Of a stretch of DNA of 58,276 bases, positions 50,067-58,276 are shown one piece after another. The stretch is taken from positions 1 through 58,276 of the forward strand of contig JAFRUR010000004.1 of assembly GCA_017438775.1 (NCBI GenBank). The letters run 5' to 3'. Origin of the DNA: Lachnospiraceae bacterium. Lineage in GTDB: Bacteria; Bacillota; Clostridia; Lachnospirales; Lachnospiraceae. The notes under the pieces were generated by a model. It did no database searches, was not told the DNA's origin, and worked only from the letters and a program-made list of their open reading frames with translations. The translations under genes and the position numbers were made by a program. Position 1 is the first letter of the stretch, and each line of letters opens with the position of its first letter.

Positions 50067-51794
50067 TTACTGGCCCCGGGTGTACTGGCGCAGAGACGTG
50101 AACTGGATCGTGTTGTTCTCCGCAAACAGCTGGATGGTCTTGCCGCTGACGCCGTAGAGGCGCACGGTAAGAGAGGCCTGTCCATCCAGATAGAAGATGC
50201 CGACGGAACCGTCCTGAATATAGGTGAAGGAGTAGGTCTCGCCGGGAGTCAGCTCGGCAGCGGTCTCCGTGATGGCAGTCTTGCCCTCGTTGAAGGCAAG
50301 GCTCAGCGTATCATTCTTCGGATCGATGACGATGAACTTGTTCTTGTCCGCTCTGCCGTTGTAGTCAAAGCTCAGGCCGAAGGTGCCCTCGCCGTTGAAG
50401 ACGAAATCGCCGCTCAGCATGAAGCTCTCGTAGCAGGTAAACGCATCCGTGTAATTATATCGCGACCCGGACTCCAGGTAAATATGGCTGTTTTCCGTCG
50501 CGAGGGCGCGCCTCACGGAGAAGGTATCCTGAATGCTGTCCACCGGGTCGAGAATCAGGGAGCCGTCCTCCAGCTGGATGATCTCCTGCACGGCCAGGTT
50601 GCCGGCCCACGCGGCCACGTCCTGCGTCGAGGAGACCGACTCGGAACGTCTGGCCCAGCCGACCATGTAGGACTTCTCTCCGTCCTCCACGTGCTTGGCG
50701 GCGTAGAACAGCTTGTCGTCCAGACGGTAAGCTTCGCCGTAAGGGCCGTAGCGGTTGTCGGAGCTGGCGTACCAGAGGGTGTCGTCCTGTCCGGAGTAGC
50801 TGATGTACCACTTGTTGCCGATCTTGAAGGTGTCGCTGCACTCCAGGTTCCAGAACTTGCCGGTGGGATCCGTAAAGATGATCCCGTCGTAGTTGGCCGA
50901 CGTCAGGTCGGGGCTCAGGGTGTACTTGAGCAGTCTTGCCACGCCGCCCTGGGAAGCGGTGACCGTCAGGATGATGTTGCCGGTCGCCTCGTCGATGTAG
51001 GCCTGGGGATCGCGGAAGTCGTTCTTCTGTCCGAGCGTGGACGGAGGCGTGATCTCCCACCCTTCCTTCTTCTCAAAGGCCAGCGGGCTGTCGCCCACGG
51101 CCACCATCACCTTCTCGGCGTACTCCAGCGTGGCGCCGCTGCCGTGACCGGTGTAGAAGAAGTAGTACTTCCCGTTCACCTTTACGACGGAGCCCGTGCC
51201 GATCCAGCTGTCCTGACCGCCGCCGCGGTTGGCCTCGAGGACCGGGTCGTGATACTCCTCGTAGGTGAGGAAGTCTTTGGTGGTGACGAGGTAGGCCGAG
51301 TGATTGTAGGAGTCGCCGGCCTCTTTCAGGTAGTAGATGTAGTAGACGCCGTCCTCATAGTAGGGCATCGTGTCGCCCACGAAGGGCTGGCTGGTGCCGT
51401 CCACTTCCGGCAGGAAGAACAGATCGTAATCATACGCGTCTTCCTGGCTGCCCGGCGTGCGCATGCGGGAGAAATCCTTGTCGTTCCCGGGATCCTGGAT
51501 CGTGTCCCCGGTGTCCTTGTCCCACGCGGCGTAGAGCGTCATATCGCCCTTGATCTTGTCCGAGGCATTCCACGCCTCGGTCATGTTTTCGTCCGTGAAC
51601 CAGCCTTCAAACACATAGCCTTCCCGCGAAGGCTTATCTTCGGGAATCGTCTTTCCGGATTTAACAGTCACGTCCGTCGTTTTGCCCCCGGGATAGTTGT
51701 CGACCAGCTTGACCGTGCAGTCTTTTCCGCACGCCGTGAGCAGGGAGCAGATCAGAAACAGGGTCAGAAGCGCCGAAAGGAGCTTGTATTTCAT
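50067..51794 (-). CDS. Surface GH32-family lipoprotein with an InlB-type repeat
   Basis: A 575-residue lipoprotein (lipobox LLTAC22). Residues ~27-91 form one InlB/Listeria-Bacteroides repeat (EGYVFEGWFTDENMTEAW, GDMTLYAAWD). The GH32-like five-blade domain follows: D141 in FVGDTMPYYEDG, RDP at 261-263, and E318 in NLECSD. A C-terminal beta-sandwich ends the protein. It probably cuts fructan on the outside so that the ABC transporter can import short pieces. The nucleophile motif differs from the usual WMNDPN, as in extracellular relatives I recall; specificity (levan or inulin) is open. Start ATG 51794; an upstream GTG adds 6 residues. Confidence 0.85.
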   Translation of the reverse strand: MKYKLLSALLTLFLICSLLTACGKDCTVKLVDNYPGGKTTDVTVKSGKTIPEDKPSREGYVFEGWFTDENMTEAWNASDKIKGDMTLYAAWDKDTGDTIQDPGNDKDFSRMRTPGSQEDAYDYDLFFLPEVDGTSQPFVGDTMPYYEDGVYYIYYLKEAGDSYNHSAYLVTTKDFLTYEEYHDPVLEANRGGGQDSWIGTGSVVKVNGKYYFFYTGHGSGATLEYAEKVMVAVGDSPLAFEKKEGWEITPPSTLGQKNDFRDPQAYIDEATGNIILTVTASQGGVARLLKYTLSPDLTSANYDGIIFTDPTGKFWNLECSDTFKIGNKWYISYSGQDDTLWYASSDNRYGPYGEAYRLDDKLFYAAKHVEDGEKSYMVGWARRSESVSSTQDVAAWAGNLAVQEIIQLEDGSLILDPVDSIQDTFSVRRALATENSHIYLESGSRYNYTDAFTCYESFMLSGDFVFNGEGTFGLSFDYNGRADKNKFIVIDPKNDTLSLAFNEGKTAITETAAELTPGETYSFTYIQDGSVGIFYLDGQASLTVRLYGVSGKTIQLFAENNTIQFTSLRQYTRGQ

Positions 51795-51836
51795 GATCGC
51801 GGTTCCTTTCACAATAAAGGTTCAATAGAAGAACAG

Positions 51837-51863
51837 AGAGGGGATGGGTGAATCATCCCCTCT
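51837..51863. repeat. Perfect 10-bp hairpin between two fructan genes
   Basis: AGAGGGGATG (51837-51846) pairs with CATCCCCTCT (51854-51863). It lies 24 bp after the CBM-like lipoprotein stop and has no T-tract, so it may protect the upstream (transporter/binding) mRNA from decay. Confidence 0.55.
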
Positions 51864-51887
51864 GCGTGTTCCGTTGTCAGATCAAGA

Positions 51888-53690
51888 TCAGTTCACAGAT
51901 TTCTGCCAGATGGTGATGTCGGAGATCTCGATGGTCACGTCGCCCATCTCCGCCAGAGCCGCAGAGCCGAACTGGAACAGCATCTCGAAAGGCATATCCA
52001 GAATCAGGGTCTCGGTCGTCTCGAAGGAGAAGGTCTTCTCCTCGGTCGTGAAGTCGATGCCCTCGGAGACTCTGGGATCCCAGCTGCCGGCGGGGTTGAG
52101 GAAGAAACCGCAGGACACGGGCTTGGTGGCCTTGCCGGTGATCTCGACGACGAAGTAGCTGTCGGCCGGCAGATCCAGGTTCATGTAGAGCTTGTTGTGC
52201 CAGTCGGTCACGCCGCCCTGGTCGATGCGGTAGAACAGGTGGCCGTTCTCGGTCCAGATGGTGCCGACGCCGCGCTCGTTATCCTCATCGGTGGCGTTGA
52301 AGGTGCCCCAGCTGTAGTCGTTTCCGGCGAAGGGAACGCTGAAGCTGTCGGTGGTCTTCGTGACTTCCTTATCGCCCTCGACAGTGCCGAAGGACAGATC
52401 CTTGATGACGATCTTGTTGGCCGTCGCGCCCTCGGGAGCGTTGCCGATCTGCAGACGGATCACGGGGTCGCTGATGTCGCGGTCCGCGGTGAACACGGAG
52501 GTGACGACCACGTCCTCGCCGGGCGCGGCGTTCAGGCCGTTGAAGTTCACGCGGGCTTCATGATACTGGCTCAGGCTCTCCACAAGCGCCTCGCCGCTCA
52601 CGCCCTTCTCGGCGTTGACGGTAAAGCGGTAGTAGTACTTCGTGCCGTTGGCGATGGTCTGTCCGCCCAGGCCGAGGTTGGCCTTGATGGACCACACGCC
52701 GCCGTCGGTGGGATAGGCATCGATCGCCACGGCGCCGCCGTTAAAGGCAGCCGCCGCGCCGTCGCCGGCCTCGACCGTCACGGCGTCGGCAGCCGTCAGG
52801 TCGGACTTGAAGGCCTCGACCTCGTGCTCCTCACCGGTGATCTTGTAGAGCTCGACCTTGTCGACCGTCACGACGAAATCGTTCGGGGTGGTATCGGCCG
52901 GGTTTTCGCCGTTCGGGGTGATCTTGCCCAGGTTCAGAAGCAGTTCCGCGCTGCCCTCTCCCTCGGAGGTGAAGAACAGCTCGATGGGGGCGATGTTCTC
53001 TTCGATGCGCGCGTTCCACACGGCGCCGAAGGTCTCCCAACCCTCCGCCTTCTCATTGCGGGCGATCAGGTGGGCATAGGTCGGGGCGGAAGATTTCGCC
53101 CAGACTTTGACGCGGTAGTCACCGGCCTCCAGAGCGAAGCCGGGCTTGGCCATCTGGATGGCTCCGTCGCCGTCGCCGGGGTTGGCGATCTCGAAGACGA
53201 AAGCGCCCTGCTTGTGGCCGCCGGTCGCCTGAGCGGACTCGCCGATGCGGGCTTCCCAGCCGTGGGCATCGCCCTCGGCGCCGTTGGCGAAATCGAACTT
53301 CTCGTACACGACCGCCTCGCCGGTCTGTCTGGTGACAGTCAGGGTGGCGTACGCCTTGGCTTCCATACCGCCCTTATCGGTGACGGTGTAGGTCAGCTCA
53401 TAGTTGCCCGGGTCGTTGACGGTCACCTTGCCGTTGGAGAAAGAAAGCTCCGGCATGGAGGTGATCACGATCTTGCCGGTGACGTCGCCGTCTTCCTTAT
53501 CGGAAGCGGTCACGCCGGCCAGGGCGTCAAATTCTTTTCCGGCTTCCACGGACTGATCCGCGACGCCGCTGATGGTGGGAGCCGTGTTGGCACCGGTCGA
53601 AGGGGTGCTGCCTCCGCCGCCGCAGGCGGTGACGGAGAGGATCAGGGCCAGGCAGAGAACGACTGCCAGGATCTTCTGAAACTTCTTCAT
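51888..53690 (-). CDS. Surface lipoprotein with Ig-like and carbohydrate-binding-like domains
   Basis: A 600-residue lipoprotein: signal peptide, lipobox SVTAC, Gly/Ser/Thr linker. A DUF5011/Ig-like domain (APTISGVADQSVEAGKEFDA to YATLTVT) is followed by three beta-sandwich units of CBM4/9 (CenC) type (YEKFDFANGAEGDAHGWEAR; VWSIKANLGLGGQTIANGTK; NDYSWGTFNATDEDNERG). There is no catalytic domain. It probably binds fructan at the cell surface for the neighbouring GH32 lipoprotein; this is inference from context. It lies 22 bp after the solute-binding protein gene. Confidence 0.8.
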   Translation of the reverse strand: MKKFQKILAVVLCLALILSVTACGGGGSTPSTGANTAPTISGVADQSVEAGKEFDALAGVTASDKEDGDVTGKIVITSMPELSFSNGKVTVNDPGNYELTYTVTDKGGMEAKAYATLTVTRQTGEAVVYEKFDFANGAEGDAHGWEARIGESAQATGGHKQGAFVFEIANPGDGDGAIQMAKPGFALEAGDYRVKVWAKSSAPTYAHLIARNEKAEGWETFGAVWNARIEENIAPIELFFTSEGEGSAELLLNLGKITPNGENPADTTPNDFVVTVDKVELYKITGEEHEVEAFKSDLTAADAVTVEAGDGAAAAFNGGAVAIDAYPTDGGVWSIKANLGLGGQTIANGTKYYYRFTVNAEKGVSGEALVESLSQYHEARVNFNGLNAAPGEDVVVTSVFTADRDISDPVIRLQIGNAPEGATANKIVIKDLSFGTVEGDKEVTKTTDSFSVPFAGNDYSWGTFNATDEDNERGVGTIWTENGHLFYRIDQGGVTDWHNKLYMNLDLPADSYFVVEITGKATKPVSCGFFLNPAGSWDPRVSEGIDFTTEEKTFSFETTETLILDMPFEMLFQFGSAALAEMGDVTIEISDITIWQKSVN

Positions 53691-53712
53691 CTTTCATGGT
53701 CTCCTTTTCTGA

Positions 53713-55401
53713 TCAGGACGCGGAATGGTAGCGATCGTAGGCATCCTGATAGACCTTCAGGATATCGTTCAGATGTGTGCGGCCGTTCAGGTCGTTCGTG
53801 AAGGTCGCCCAGTCAGCATCGGACACGCCGCCGCCCATCAGCCACTTGATGAGGTTGGTGCGGATGTAGTCGTTGAGGTTGTTCTCGTAGTTGCTGAGGG
53901 TGTTCAGCTCCTGCAGGGTGAACTGCAGATTCGGGGTCGGGGTGACGCCCTTCGGGATGTAAGGAGTGACATAGGCATCCAGGCGCTCCAGGCGCAGCTT
54001 CGCGCGGGGCTCCATGTTGACGACGTTCTCCCAGGCATAGTCGTTGAGGTAGATGATGCCGAGAGGAGCGTTCTGCAGACGCAGTTCGTCAGTGGTCACA
54101 CCTTCGGGGAGTTCCTTCTGGACCAGCATGCCCTTGGCATCCAGCTGCTCTTCGTACACGATGCCGATCGGACCGTAGTTGATCTGTGCGGAGATCATCG
54201 GGTCATAGTAGCGGTCGAAGTAGGTCAGCAGGACTTCCACGTTCGGAACGCCGTTGAAGAAGATCAGTTCGCCCGTGCTGATCTCGGGGCTGTTGGAGAC
54301 GCAGGTGGTCTGATCGCCCTTAGGTCCGATCAGAGGCGTGCAGACGACGTAGTTCTCAGGATTGGAGACGACGGTCTCGCTCTCCCACCAGTAGAAGGCG
54401 CCGTAGGTCTCAAGGCCCTTGCCGTTGGCGAGGAAGTTATCCTGGCTCAGCTCGAAGGAGACCTTGTCGATCAGGTCCTTCTTGACCCAGTCGGCGATGA
54501 AGTTGGTGGCTTCCTTGAAGCGCTCGTCCAGAACGGTGTAGGTGATCTTGCCGTCGACGACGACGCGGTGCTCAAGATTGTCGTTCAGACCGAACATGCC
54601 GTAAAGATCGCACTGGTTGCCCTGCCAGTTGTTGTAAACAAAGCTCAGCGGGCGCTCGTCGTCGGTCTTGCCGTTGCCGTTCATGTCGTTGTCGCGGAAG
54701 TAGGTCAGGAGCTGCTCCATCTGCGCGGCGGTGAGCGTCAGGCCGTCCTTGAGGGCGTCCTTGCTCAGACCGCTGACGGCGCCGGCGTCAATCGCGGCGG
54801 CCGCCCAGTTCTTGTTCAGGAACAGAATGTTGGGGCTCTGCAGCAGACCCATCTCCTCCACGCGGGGCAGGGAGTAGATCTTGCCGTCCTCACTGGTGAG
54901 CTGGCTCTTGATGTCGGGGCGCTCCTCGAGGATCTTGGCGAAGTTCGGCATGTACTCGAGATAGTCGCTGATGGGGAGCAGCACGTTGCGCTGTGCGTAC
55001 TTGATGATCTCGCCCGCGCTCATGCCGGCGTGGTAGATCGCGTCGGGACGGTCGTTGGCGTTGCCGAAGATCAGGTTCTTCTGCTGGCCGTAAACGGACT
55101 CGGACACGTTCTCCCAGGACACGAACACGTTGGTGCTCTCGTACAGGTCCTGCATGATCTTCATGTCGTTGTAGTCGAGAGCGGACGCGTTCTTGGAGGA
55201 ATAGACGTTGAACGAGATCTCCTGCGCTCCCTTGTCGTTGAGGATGGGGGCGTGGGGATCCGTCCACTGGTAGCCGTATTCGCTGACCAGTTCGTCTACG
55301 CCGGAGCTCTTGCGGTCGTCCACTTTCCCGCTGCCGCCGCCGCAGGCGGCCAGGGAGAGGATGAGCGCAAGGAGTGCGATGATGGATACGATCCTTTTCA
55401 T
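53713..55401 (-). CDS. ABC transporter solute-binding lipoprotein (LplA type)
   Basis: A 562-residue extracellular solute-binding lipoprotein (lipobox LAAC20). It is of the long LplA/YtcQ type (GNANDRPDAIYHAGMSAGEI, NWQGNQCDLYGMFGLNDNLE). It supplies sugar to the LplB/LplC permeases encoded downstream to the right. In view of the GH32 and fructokinase genes the ligand is probably fructo-oligosaccharide or sucrose. ATG at 55401 with AGGAGGAG upstream. Confidence 0.93.
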   Translation of the reverse strand: MKRIVSIIALLALILSLAACGGGSGKVDDRKSSGVDELVSEYGYQWTDPHAPILNDKGAQEISFNVYSSKNASALDYNDMKIMQDLYESTNVFVSWENVSESVYGQQKNLIFGNANDRPDAIYHAGMSAGEIIKYAQRNVLLPISDYLEYMPNFAKILEERPDIKSQLTSEDGKIYSLPRVEEMGLLQSPNILFLNKNWAAAAIDAGAVSGLSKDALKDGLTLTAAQMEQLLTYFRDNDMNGNGKTDDERPLSFVYNNWQGNQCDLYGMFGLNDNLEHRVVVDGKITYTVLDERFKEATNFIADWVKKDLIDKVSFELSQDNFLANGKGLETYGAFYWWESETVVSNPENYVVCTPLIGPKGDQTTCVSNSPEISTGELIFFNGVPNVEVLLTYFDRYYDPMISAQINYGPIGIVYEEQLDAKGMLVQKELPEGVTTDELRLQNAPLGIIYLNDYAWENVVNMEPRAKLRLERLDAYVTPYIPKGVTPTPNLQFTLQELNTLSNYENNLNDYIRTNLIKWLMGGGVSDADWATFTNDLNGRTHLNDILKVYQDAYDRYHSAS

Positions 55402-55471
55402 TTTTGTTTTACTCCTCCTGTTTGTTGTTTTATTGCCAAACAATGAAAGCCTTATGTTTCGGACGAAAGCA

Positions 55472-56380
55472 TCAGCCCTTCAGGGAGCCGATCATGACGC
55501 CCTGGGCAAAGTACTTCTGCACGAAGGGGTAGAGCAGCATGACCGGGGCGCTGGAGACGATAACGGAGACGTACTTGATCAGGTTCGCCGTTCTGAACTG
55601 CTCCAGGATCGTTTCGCCGCTGCCGCCCGTCGTGCTCTCGGACGCGATCAGGATCTCCTTGAGCACGAGCTGCAGAGGATAGAGGTTCTCGTTCTGCAGG
55701 AAGATCATGGCGTTGAAGTAGCTGTTCCACTGGCCGATGGCGTAGTAGAGTGCCATGACCGCGAGGATCGCCTTGGACAGCGGGAGCACCAGCAGGGTGA
55801 AGATCCTGAACTCGCCCGCTCCGTCGATCTTGGCGGCCTCCACCAGACCGTCCGGGATGCTGGATTCAAAGAAGGTCCGCGTCATGAACAGGTTCCAGAC
55901 GGACAGGATCGCCGGCAGAATGATGGACCAGATGGTGTTGATCAGCCCCAGGCCGCTCATGACGTTGTAAAACGGGATCAGGCCGCCGCCGAAGAACATG
56001 GGGATGATGAAATAGATCATCAGAAACTTTTTGCCCGGGATGGTCTTGCGGCTCAGCGCCCAGCCGCCGGGGATCGTGACGGCCAGAGACAGCACCACGG
56101 TGAGCGCGGTGTAGATGATGGTGTTGAGGTAGCCTCTCCAGACGTCCGTCCGCTGAAGGATCTTGGCATAGCCCTCGAAGGTCACCTTCACGGGATACAG
56201 GATGACCTGGCCGGCCAGCACGGCGTCCGGGTCGGAGAAAGAAGCGATGATAATGAAGTAAAGCGGGTAAATGACGATCAGCGCGAGAAGCGCCAGCAGA
56301 ATGGTGTTGACGGCGTAAAACGCTCTGTCGCCCGCGGTAAGCTTGATCGGGCCGGTCTCAGCCTGTTTTCTTTTCAGCAT
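55472..56380 (-). CDS. lplC: Carbohydrate ABC transporter permease (LplC type)
   Basis: A 302-residue permease with six helices and the ATPase-docking EAA loop (LVEAAKIDGAGEFRIFTLLV near residue 195). It belongs to the MalG/LplC side of CUT1 transporters. It lies 15 bp after the LplB-type gene and 70 bp before the binding-protein gene. Confidence 0.95.
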   Translation of the reverse strand: MLKRKQAETGPIKLTAGDRAFYAVNTILLALLALIVIYPLYFIIIASFSDPDAVLAGQVILYPVKVTFEGYAKILQRTDVWRGYLNTIIYTALTVVLSLAVTIPGGWALSRKTIPGKKFLMIYFIIPMFFGGGLIPFYNVMSGLGLINTIWSIILPAILSVWNLFMTRTFFESSIPDGLVEAAKIDGAGEFRIFTLLVLPLSKAILAVMALYYAIGQWNSYFNAMIFLQNENLYPLQLVLKEILIASESTTGGSGETILEQFRTANLIKYVSVIVSSAPVMLLYPFVQKYFAQGVMIGSLKG

Positions 56381-56395
56381 TTCAGTCGTCCTCCT

Positions 56396-57349
56396 TTACC
56401 ACAGAGAGTTCTCGGAGAATCTCTTCGAGGTCGTGTTGGCGATGATCAGGAGCACCACGTTGATGACCGAGTTGAACAGGCCGATAGCCGTGGCGTAAGC
56501 CTGGTCGGGAACGCCGGTAAGACCCTGCTTGTACACGTAGGTGGCGATCAGCTCGCTGACGCCCAGGTTGCCGTCGGTCTGCATCAGGAGGGCCTTCTCG
56601 TAGCCGACGCCCATCAGGCCGCCGATGGACATGATCAGCATCACGCTGACCATGGGCATGATGGCCGGCAGATCCACGTGGATCACGCGCTGCCAGCGCG
56701 TCGCGCCGTCGAGGATGGCCGCCTCATGCTGGCCGGGGTCGACGTTGGAAAGGGCCGCCACGTAGATGATGGCGCTCCAGCCGAAGTCCTGCCAGTTGCT
56801 GGAGAGGATGTACATCGGGCGGAAAGCGGAGCTCTTGAGGAAGTAGGAAACACGCTCGCCGCCGAAGTGGGCGATGATGTTGTTCACGAGGCCGTAACGG
56901 CCGAAGAACAGCGTCAGCATACCGACCATGACGACCAGGGAGATGAAGTGCGGGCCGTTGAAAATGGTCTGGAGGACCTTCGCTGTTTTGCGGCTCTTGG
57001 TCGCGTTGAGCAGCAGCGCCACGATGATGGGCAGCGGGAAGCCGATGATAAAGCCGTAGATGCAGAGCAGGAAGGTGTTCTTCATCAGCGGCCAGAACTG
57101 CACGTCGGTAAAGAAGCGGGTGAAGTTCTGGAAGCCGACCCAGCGGGTATACTCGCCCAGGATCGGGTCGCCGGGCATGAAGTCCTGGAACGCGATCAGC
57201 ACGCCGTAGATCGGCAGGTAGTTGAAGAGGAACACCACCAGCACGGCGGGAAAGACCATGATCAGGAAGGGATAGTTGTCGCGGAGCTTTTTAAACCATC
57301 CGCCTCCCAGTCTCTTCGCCGGCGCCGGAGAGGTTTTTGCAGAATCCAT
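56396..57349 (-). CDS. lplB: Carbohydrate ABC transporter permease (LplB type)
   Basis: A 317-residue CUT1 permease with six helices and the EAA loop EAAILDGATRWQRVIHVDLP near residue 205. It pairs with the LplC-type permease. ATG at 57349 with GGAGAAAA upstream, 51 bp after the ATPase gene. Confidence 0.95.
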   Translation of the reverse strand: MDSAKTSPAPAKRLGGGWFKKLRDNYPFLIMVFPAVLVVFLFNYLPIYGVLIAFQDFMPGDPILGEYTRWVGFQNFTRFFTDVQFWPLMKNTFLLCIYGFIIGFPLPIIVALLLNATKSRKTAKVLQTIFNGPHFISLVVMVGMLTLFFGRYGLVNNIIAHFGGERVSYFLKSSAFRPMYILSSNWQDFGWSAIIYVAALSNVDPGQHEAAILDGATRWQRVIHVDLPAIMPMVSVMLIMSIGGLMGVGYEKALLMQTDGNLGVSELIATYVYKQGLTGVPDQAYATAIGLFNSVINVVLLIIANTTSKRFSENSLW

Positions 57350-57400
57350 ACAGGTTTTCTCCTTTCCGTTTCTATCTGATTATCCAAGATCGCGGCCGAA

Positions 57401-58276
<876 letters not shown>

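Overview
This window is chromosomal DNA of a GC-rich anaerobic bacterium of the class Clostridia (Bacillota), probably gut-associated. I infer this from clostridial-type NAD(P)-linked [FeFe]-hydrogenase subunits, a DRTGG/HATPase/[FeFe]-hydrogenase/PHP cluster, the order rpmG-secE-nusG-rplK-rplA-rplJ-rplL with an L10 leader, a compact Tad pilus locus with DUF5702 and DUF6382 proteins, and an LplB/LplC sugar ABC transporter beside GH32 enzymes. I cannot name the species. I see no CRISPR array, tRNA, rRNA, insertion sequence or phage gene.

Layout. (1) 1-1916, minus: end of an Hnd-type hydrogenase operon (NuoE-like, HATPase, HndB-like, start of NuoF-like). (2) 2089-20666, minus: an MFS gene and, upstream of it, a roughly 17-kb run of 15 catabolic genes from a tryptophanase-like lyase to RidA, closed by a strong terminator at 3370-3407. 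Between them lie two transport systems, an Asp/Glu-racemase-like protein, an AstE/AspA-like deacylase, an opine-dehydrogenase-like protein, two UbiD-type (de)carboxylases, a three-subunit molybdenum enzyme whose FAD subunit carries the extra [4Fe-4S] loop of 4-hydroxybenzoyl-CoA reductase, UbiX and an LpdD-like protein. A YheO/DauR-type regulator is divergent from it (20898-21566). (3) 21967-22485, minus: type I IPP isomerase. (4) 22819-26264, plus: DRTGG, anti-sigma-like HATPase, a sensory-type [FeFe]-hydrogenase, a second DRTGG and a PHP protein, from a near-consensus promoter. (5) 26573-27739, minus: iron-type alcohol dehydrogenase. (6) 27988-31427, minus: ribosomal protein/NusG/SecE operon. 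(7) 31696-41462, minus: ten-gene Tad pilus operon containing a 13-bp tandem repeat. (8) 41646-46743, minus: DUF3783 protein, glycogen branching enzyme, asparaginase, and a FUSC-type membrane protein fused to a degenerate HAD-like domain. (9) 46897-58276, minus: fructan/sucrose utilisation locus (ABC transporter, surface lipoproteins, two GH32 proteins, YesL-like protein, fructokinase); it runs off the right edge.

The most interesting part is the catabolic run in region 2. The lyase would release an aromatic or heteroaromatic leaving group plus 2-aminoacrylate, which RidA can clear. UbiX makes prenyl-FMN for two UbiDs, and the molybdenum enzyme could hydroxylate or reductively dehydroxylate the ring. 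No acyl-CoA ligase is present, so a simple copy of the benzoyl-CoA route is unlikely. The gene set looks like a pathway for an aromatic amino acid or a conjugate of one, but its substrate is unknown. It also lies between two gene groups (regions 1 and 4) that, from general knowledge, are usually joined in clostridial hydrogenase loci.
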